DNA of 64,000 bases, from the NCBI RefSeq assembly GCF_900079775.1, contig NZ_LT556049.1:332662-396661 (forward strand). Reading direction: 5' to 3'. This DNA is from Leyella lascolaii (lineage in GTDB: Bacteria > Bacteroidota > Bacteroidia > Bacteroidales > Bacteroidaceae). Below the pieces are notes generated by a model. The model was not told the DNA's origin, searched no databases, and was given only the letters and a program-made list of their open reading frames with translations. A program made the position numbers and the translations under genes. Shown in pieces: positions 59,315-64,000 of this stretch (its first letter is position 1; each line of letters opens with the position of its first letter).

Positions 59315-61636
59315 TTATTTTTCAGGCTCGGCTCCCATCTCGAGCTGGAGAACGCCTCCACCCACAATATCCTTGTAATCAAGATGCAGAGGAATGTTCT
59401 TTCCGTTGAGAGACGCCTTCCGGATATATATATTCCTGTCGCTGTTTGCCGGAGCGTTTACGGTAAAGGTCTTTCCGTTCTGCAAGTGAATCGTGGCACG
59501 GCGGAAGACAGGTGACGTAATCTCAAAGCGCGTGTCGCCCGGACAATACTGGTGTATGCCTATTGCGGAAAGGACATACCATGCCGACATCTGTCCCACA
59601 TCCTCGTTGCCTCGCAGACCTTCCACCTTGTTCTCATATGCGTTACGGCATATGTAACGGGTGTGATATTGCGTTTTCCATCCGGCTCCCAAACGGTTGT
59701 AAAGGTAAGGAACGAAATGCACAGGCTCGTTGGCGTGATTATAATACATATTCCAGAACATGTCCTGCGGCGTGTTTCCGAACATCCAGTCGAGGTCTGC
59801 AATGACTTTCTTCTTTCCACCCATGAGTCCTACCATACCCTTGACATCATGGGGAACGAACCATCCTTGCTGGAGCGGATTGCATTCCATGCATCCGTAC
59901 CACTCCTTCAACCTTCCTTCCTTCGGCCATGGCAGCCAGTTGCCTTTCTCATCCTTAGGGCGGAACCATCCCTTCTTCTTGTCAAAAATATTACGATAGG
60001 CTTGTCCCTTGTGATAATACAGCGCGGCATCCTCATCCTTGCCGAGCATCTCCGCAAGCCGTCCTGTACACCAGTCGGTGTAAGCATACTCGAGCGTGTG
60101 GGACAGACACAGATTGCCCGGGGAATAACCCAGACTGCCGTTGCCGGTGTTCTTGGAGGAGTTCTTAGCATATTCATATGCCTTACTGATGTCGTAGTCT
60201 CTGATTCCCTTAGCCCATGCGTCAGCGAGAACAGAGACGGCAGGATTGCCCAACATGCATCCGGAATATGAATTGAGAAGCTCCCATCTCTCGAAATAAT
60301 GCCTTCCGCTCTGGTCGGCAAGAGTAATGAGCGAGTTAAGGAGGTCGTTCACGAGCTGCGGACGGATAATTGTCTGAAGCGGCATCTGCGAACGGAACAC
60401 GTCCCAACCGCTGAACACCGTGCGTTTGACAAACTTTCCGTCACTCTGATGGACCTTATAATCCCCGCCGACATACCTGCCGTCCACATCCTGACAAATG
60501 CGCGGGTCTATCATAGTGTGATAAAGCGCAGTATAGAATATGGTCCGCTCCGCTTCCGTTCCGCCTTCGATGTCTATGCAACCGAGTGCTTTGTTCCAAT
60601 CCTCAACCGCTTTCCGGTGGATGCTGTCGAAGTCTCTGCCTTGAGCCTCAGCCTCAAAATTGCGTCGCGCGCCTTCAATATCAACATAAGAAACAGCACA
60701 AGTGAGAGTAACGGCTTCATCCTCATCAGTAGCAAAGTCGGCAAAGAAGCCTATGTGCCGACCCAGCATGTCATTGGCATCCCGCACGTTTCCTTTCACG
60801 ACAGAAGCCTTGGCGATTCTTTCAAGATATTCAGGTGTGACGACATCATCTTTTTTATGAGGCTGCGACTCGGAGAAATCCGCTTTCCAGAAACCGAATG
60901 ACTTCATGGGCTTGCTCAGCCTTGCATGAAAATAAAGAGTGTATTTCACACGTCCGTCACCGTTGCCCCATCCGCCTCCTTGGGGTGTACACCTGATCCA
61001 GCCTTCAAATGTGAGACTGTCGACCACCTTGATATATTCATAGTCAGCGGAGCCTCCCACACGCCGTGCGAGGTCAATCAGAATATGTGACTGTCCGTTT
61101 TTAGGGAAGGTGAAGCGCAGCGCGCCGCAACGGGGCGTACAAGTGGCTTCCGCCTTAATGCCATAGTCTGTGAGCCGGACACTGTAATATCCGGCATGTG
61201 CATGCTCCGACTCCTTGTCGTAGTGCGATCGCCAGCCGTCAATGTTTTCCTTCTCACGTCCGGCAAGAGTCTTTATCTCGCCTGTCGTAGGCATAACCAG
61301 AAAGTTGCCCATCTCGCCATACCATCCCACTCCGCTCATCTGCGTCATGGAAAAGCCCTCTATGGTCTGATGTTCATAGCTGTATCCGGAGCCATTGTCT
61401 CCACCGGTGATTGTCTGCGGACTTACCTGTACCATACCGTAGGGAGTCGCGGCACCCGGGAAAGTTTTCCCGAGCCCATGATAAGCTCCTGCTGTCTCGG
61501 TGTTCGTACTGGCTCCGATAAACGGGTTCACCCAATGTGCCAGATCCTTGTCCTGCGCTGTAACCGCAGCCGGACACATTAACACAGTAAATAAGAGACA
61601 CCCGGCAACATCTCTGAATTTCTTTTTTCCATCCAT
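59315..61636 (-). CDS. GH92 alpha-mannosidase (second)
   Basis: The product has 773 residues from the ATG at 61636; a Met at 61660 would add eight residues and overlap the neighbour. A signal peptide (AGCLLFTVLMCPAAVTAQ) is present. It opens with WVNPFIGASTNTETAGAYHGLGKTFPGAATPYGMVQVSPQ and has the GH92 blocks GWDVFRSQMPLQT, GCMLGNPAVSVLADAW, AYTDWC, HANEPVHFVPYLYN and GNEDVGQMSAWYV. In this subgroup the loop reads MECNPLQQGWFVPHDV. It differs strongly from the GH92 at 51359, so the two probably cut different mannose linkages. It is 20 bp from the GH38 remnant. Confidence 0.92.
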   Translation of the reverse strand: MDGKKKFRDVAGCLLFTVLMCPAAVTAQDKDLAHWVNPFIGASTNTETAGAYHGLGKTFPGAATPYGMVQVSPQTITGGDNGSGYSYEHQTIEGFSMTQMSGVGWYGEMGNFLVMPTTGEIKTLAGREKENIDGWRSHYDKESEHAHAGYYSVRLTDYGIKAEATCTPRCGALRFTFPKNGQSHILIDLARRVGGSADYEYIKVVDSLTFEGWIRCTPQGGGWGNGDGRVKYTLYFHARLSKPMKSFGFWKADFSESQPHKKDDVVTPEYLERIAKASVVKGNVRDANDMLGRHIGFFADFATDEDEAVTLTCAVSYVDIEGARRNFEAEAQGRDFDSIHRKAVEDWNKALGCIDIEGGTEAERTIFYTALYHTMIDPRICQDVDGRYVGGDYKVHQSDGKFVKRTVFSGWDVFRSQMPLQTIIRPQLVNDLLNSLITLADQSGRHYFERWELLNSYSGCMLGNPAVSVLADAWAKGIRDYDISKAYEYAKNSSKNTGNGSLGYSPGNLCLSHTLEYAYTDWCTGRLAEMLGKDEDAALYYHKGQAYRNIFDKKKGWFRPKDEKGNWLPWPKEGRLKEWYGCMECNPLQQGWFVPHDVKGMVGLMGGKKKVIADLDWMFGNTPQDMFWNMYYNHANEPVHFVPYLYNRLGAGWKTQYHTRYICRNAYENKVEGLRGNEDVGQMSAWYVLSAIGIHQYCPGDTRFEITSPVFRRATIHLQNGKTFTVNAPANSDRNIYIRKASLNGKNIPLHLDYKDIVGGGVLQLEMGAEPEK

Positions 61637-61656
61637 TGTATTATGATATTTTGGTT

Positions 61657-61956
61657 TCATTTCTTTAAAGTCAGATTGACGGTACGTATGCCGAAGCGGG
61701 GAATACTGAGATTTATCTTCCCGTTCTTCACCTGCAATTCTTCCTGCGTTTCTCCGTTCAGGTCTGTTACCACGGCACGGCTGACAGGAAAATCCAGCGT
61801 TACTGTCTGGCGGCTGTCGTCACTGTCCGCGTTGAAGAGACGGATATTCATGCTGCCGTTATCCTCCACAGTGACTGAAGACAAGGCGCAAGAAGTCTCC
61901 AACAGGGACTTGTCGGCAACCCTTCCGGGTCTGACGATGACCGGTTGACGCCACGT
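61657..61956 (-). pseudogene. C-terminal remnant of a GH38 alpha-mannosidase
   Basis: About 100 codons on the minus strand encode a segment, SSVTVEDNGSMNIRLFNADSD then DFPVSRAVVTDLNGETQEELQ and IPRFGIRTVNLTL, that fits the last beta domain of GH38 enzymes. A full enzyme of this family has 800-1100 residues. The homology stops near 61950, where the sequence on the other strand becomes the interior of an HTCS. The gene has lost everything upstream, so it cannot be functional. Confidence 0.6.
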
Positions 61957-64000
61957 GTCCTTTCTCAATCCTGAGGACAAAAGGAAGATATACTCCGTCT
62001 ATTCCATCGTGAGGCACGGTGCTCATACGCTCTTTCTCGGCACGAGCGGCAACGGCATACTGAAGGCTACAGTAAGGGACGGCATCATAACGTCTGTCAC
62101 CGAATACAGGAAAATGCTGCCTCACGACCTTACCGCAGGCGTTGTCTACTCGCTTGTGCTTGACTATCCCCACCTTTGGGCGGGCACACGGGGAGGAGGC
62201 ATCATATGTCTGAACGTGGAAGACAACACATACAGGATATTCAACACCAAAAGCCGCGACCGCAGCTCTCTTGTGAGCGACGACATCATTTCGTTATATC
62301 TTGACGTCTCCAGACGTCTGTGGATAGGCACGTCGCAGGGACTTGACATGATGAGCGACATCTACGGGCGGTCTGATGTGACGGACATAACTTCTGCCGC
62401 GGGGCTCACCAACATGAACGTACACCATATATTGGAAGACTTTTACAGGAACATATGGATAAGCACCGGCACAGGACTGTTCAGGATAGACACCAACCGC
62501 GACATCACAAACTTCAACTACCTGGACGGACTGCAGGGAAACGAGTTCTCCGACGGGGCTGGACTGGCTGCCGACAACGGTAAGGAGATATACTTCGGAG
62601 GGACCAACGGCATAAGCAGGATATCCACAGCAAAGATGCAGCTCAACACGTTCATGCCCGGACTTCTTCTCAGTCAGGTCACCGCCGACGGCAAGGAATA
62701 TCCGCTGACGGGGAATCTCAGGCTGCCCTACGGCTCAAGAACGGTGGAGCTGGATTTCTCCATTCTCGACTATATAAACAACGGGCGGTGCGGTATTTCC
62801 TATTATATTGAGCGCGACAGATGGGTGAGGCAGGGCATCGAAAACAAGTGGACATATCTGCAAGGAAGCAAGAAGATAATACTCAACGAGCTTGCTCCGG
62901 GCGAATACACCCTCGTGGTGAGGCAGAGCAACTACGCCCACCGGTGGAGCGACAAGCCTTTGCGCCTGTCGTTCAGCGTGAGCTATCCAGTGTGGCAGCG
63001 GTGGTGGGCGGTGATGATATATTTTCTTTTCATTGCCGGAATGACAAGGTATGTCTATCTCAGAAAGAAATACAGACTGCTCAGGAAGCACCGCTATGAG
63101 CTTGAGAGGCAGGGACAGCAGGCACGGGACGAGATACATCATGCCAAACTCAACTTCTTCTCGAAGATAACAAACGGCTTCTCAAACAACATAACGCAGA
63201 TATTCGACGCCGTAAGCAAGATAGAGGATAACAACGGAAGGGCGTTATACTCCGACGAGCTCGAACGCATCACGGTGAACATAACGCGCATGAAAGAGCA
63301 GATAAGACAGATAGGCGAGATGAAATCGTCGGGAGAGGAGAACGTGGAGCTTACTCCGGAGAGGTTTGATCTCGCGGAGATGGTGATGGCGGTCATGGAC
63401 AACCATATGGACACCATACTCAACAAACGGCTGCGACTCGTCATTCCCGAGACAAGGGAAAACACCGTTATAGTGTCCGACCGCACCATTATCAGCCGAG
63501 CACTCAACTATATGCTCAGATACATCTTCGTGCATGCGCAGACTGAAGGCGAGGTGAGGATAGGATGGACTGCGGTGGAGGACAGCCGAAAGCTCACGCT
63601 AAGCTATCAGGGCAAGGGTCCGGAAAAGGACGAGCTGGACAGCATCTTCAACTATGAGAACGCCTTGGACAGGATGGAGGTGGGAAGCACGGATGAGGAT
63701 ACATACAACATCATCGGACTGACCATAGGAAACAATCTCATAAGAAAGGCGGGAGGACAGTTGCAAGTGCACTCATCTGAAGGCAGGACGGGCTTAACCC
63801 TCATACTCAACTCACTGCCCGCGCTGCAGAAGGATGAGCCAAGACAGGAGGAAAACACGCTGCAGAACATCATCAACAGGAAAGACAAGCATATAGCCGT
63901 GATTGAGGACGACGAGCTCATGGGCAACTTCATCAGCCACATCCTCAGCGAACGCTACCAGCTGAGCTTCTTTACACACGACAGCCTGAAGGACTCCGCC
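61949..64000 (+). CDS. HTCS-type regulator, 5'-truncated and open at the right edge, kinase motif lost
   Basis: The plus-strand frame is open from just after an in-frame stop (61946-61948) to the window end: 684 codons with no start codon that suits the family. It reads Reg_prop propeller repeats (LWAGTRGGGIICLN, LWIGTSQGLD, IWISTGTGLFRID, IYFGGTNGIS), a Y_Y_Y domain (about 62690-62990), a transmembrane helix (WWAVMIYFLFIAGM, near 63005) and a kinase region. Where the histidine box SHEFRTP should stand, the text is KITNGFSNNITQ (about 63160-63195), without His. The N and G boxes of the ATPase domain are also degenerate (SYQGKGPEKDELD). A receiver starts at AVIEDDELMGNF. The N-terminal half, including the signal peptide, is missing. 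Confidence 0.8.

Noticed and set aside
1..64000. tRNA, rRNA, integrase, transposase, toxin-antitoxin or phage genes
   Set aside because: I looked for them and recognised none.

Overview
The window looks like chromosome of a gut Bacteroidales bacterium, most likely Prevotellaceae. The evidence is SusC/SusD-like pairs, hybrid two-component regulators (HTCS), secreted proteins with type IX-like C-terminal tails, TAnnTTTG-type promoters, many lipoproteins and few Shine-Dalgarno sequences. No rRNA, tRNA, integrase or transposase gene was recognised. The species cannot be fixed from the sequence.

Layout. (1) 0-2.7 kb, minus strand: a GT8-like glycosyltransferase with a PqqD/RRE-like C-terminal domain, then a gene whose product carries a 62-residue block of strictly alternating Gly with Cys or Ser. 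This resembles the peptide and modifying enzyme of an undescribed ribosomal natural product. A secreted protein runs off the left edge. (2) 3.4-7.6 kb: a small lipoprotein and a large exported metallophosphoesterase. (3) 8-19.5 kb: a compact sucrose/raffinose/fructan locus with a TonB-dependent barrel but no SusD, GH32, GH36 alpha-galactosidase, MFS importer, PfkB fructokinase and a convergent HTCS with a periplasmic sugar-binding sensor. (4) 19.8-32.5 kb: exported flavodoxin, a small conserved-looking peptide, lipoproteins, a GT4 enzyme, a secreted zinc-ribbon protein, two tandem AraC regulators and a large type IX-like surface protein. (5) 34-49.8 kb, minus strand: a glycan locus with two SusD/SusC pairs in the order D then C, DUF5004- and DUF4961-like lipoproteins, two SGNH hydrolases and a CE1-like esterase. 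(6) 51.4-61.7 kb, minus strand: GH92, GH2, GH78 and GH92, then the C-terminal remnant of a GH38 alpha-mannosidase. (7) 61.9-64 kb, plus strand: an HTCS that lacks its 5' part, is open at the right edge, and has no recognisable phosphoacceptor histidine.

How the genes work together. In region 3, oligosaccharides would cross the outer membrane, lose galactose (GH36) and fructose (GH32) in the periplasm, enter through the MFS carrier and be phosphorylated by fructokinase, with the HTCS sensing a released sugar. Regions 5 and 6 supply glycan binding and uptake, deacylation, and removal of mannose, rhamnose and a beta-linked mannose- or glucosamine-type sugar, which suggests N-glycan/mannan and pectin-like substrates.

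The long gene-free stretches (22.1-23.4, 26.7-27.0, 32.5-34.0, 49.8-51.4 and 53.7-53.9 kb) are filled with dispersed repeats: REPIN-like pairs of a GAGACGCAA palindrome, a ~195-bp MITE-like element with 19-bp terminal inverted repeats, a composite element of about 0.6 kb seen three times, and GGAAAAGCC-rich tracts. Two MITE copies lie within 30 bp of a start codon.
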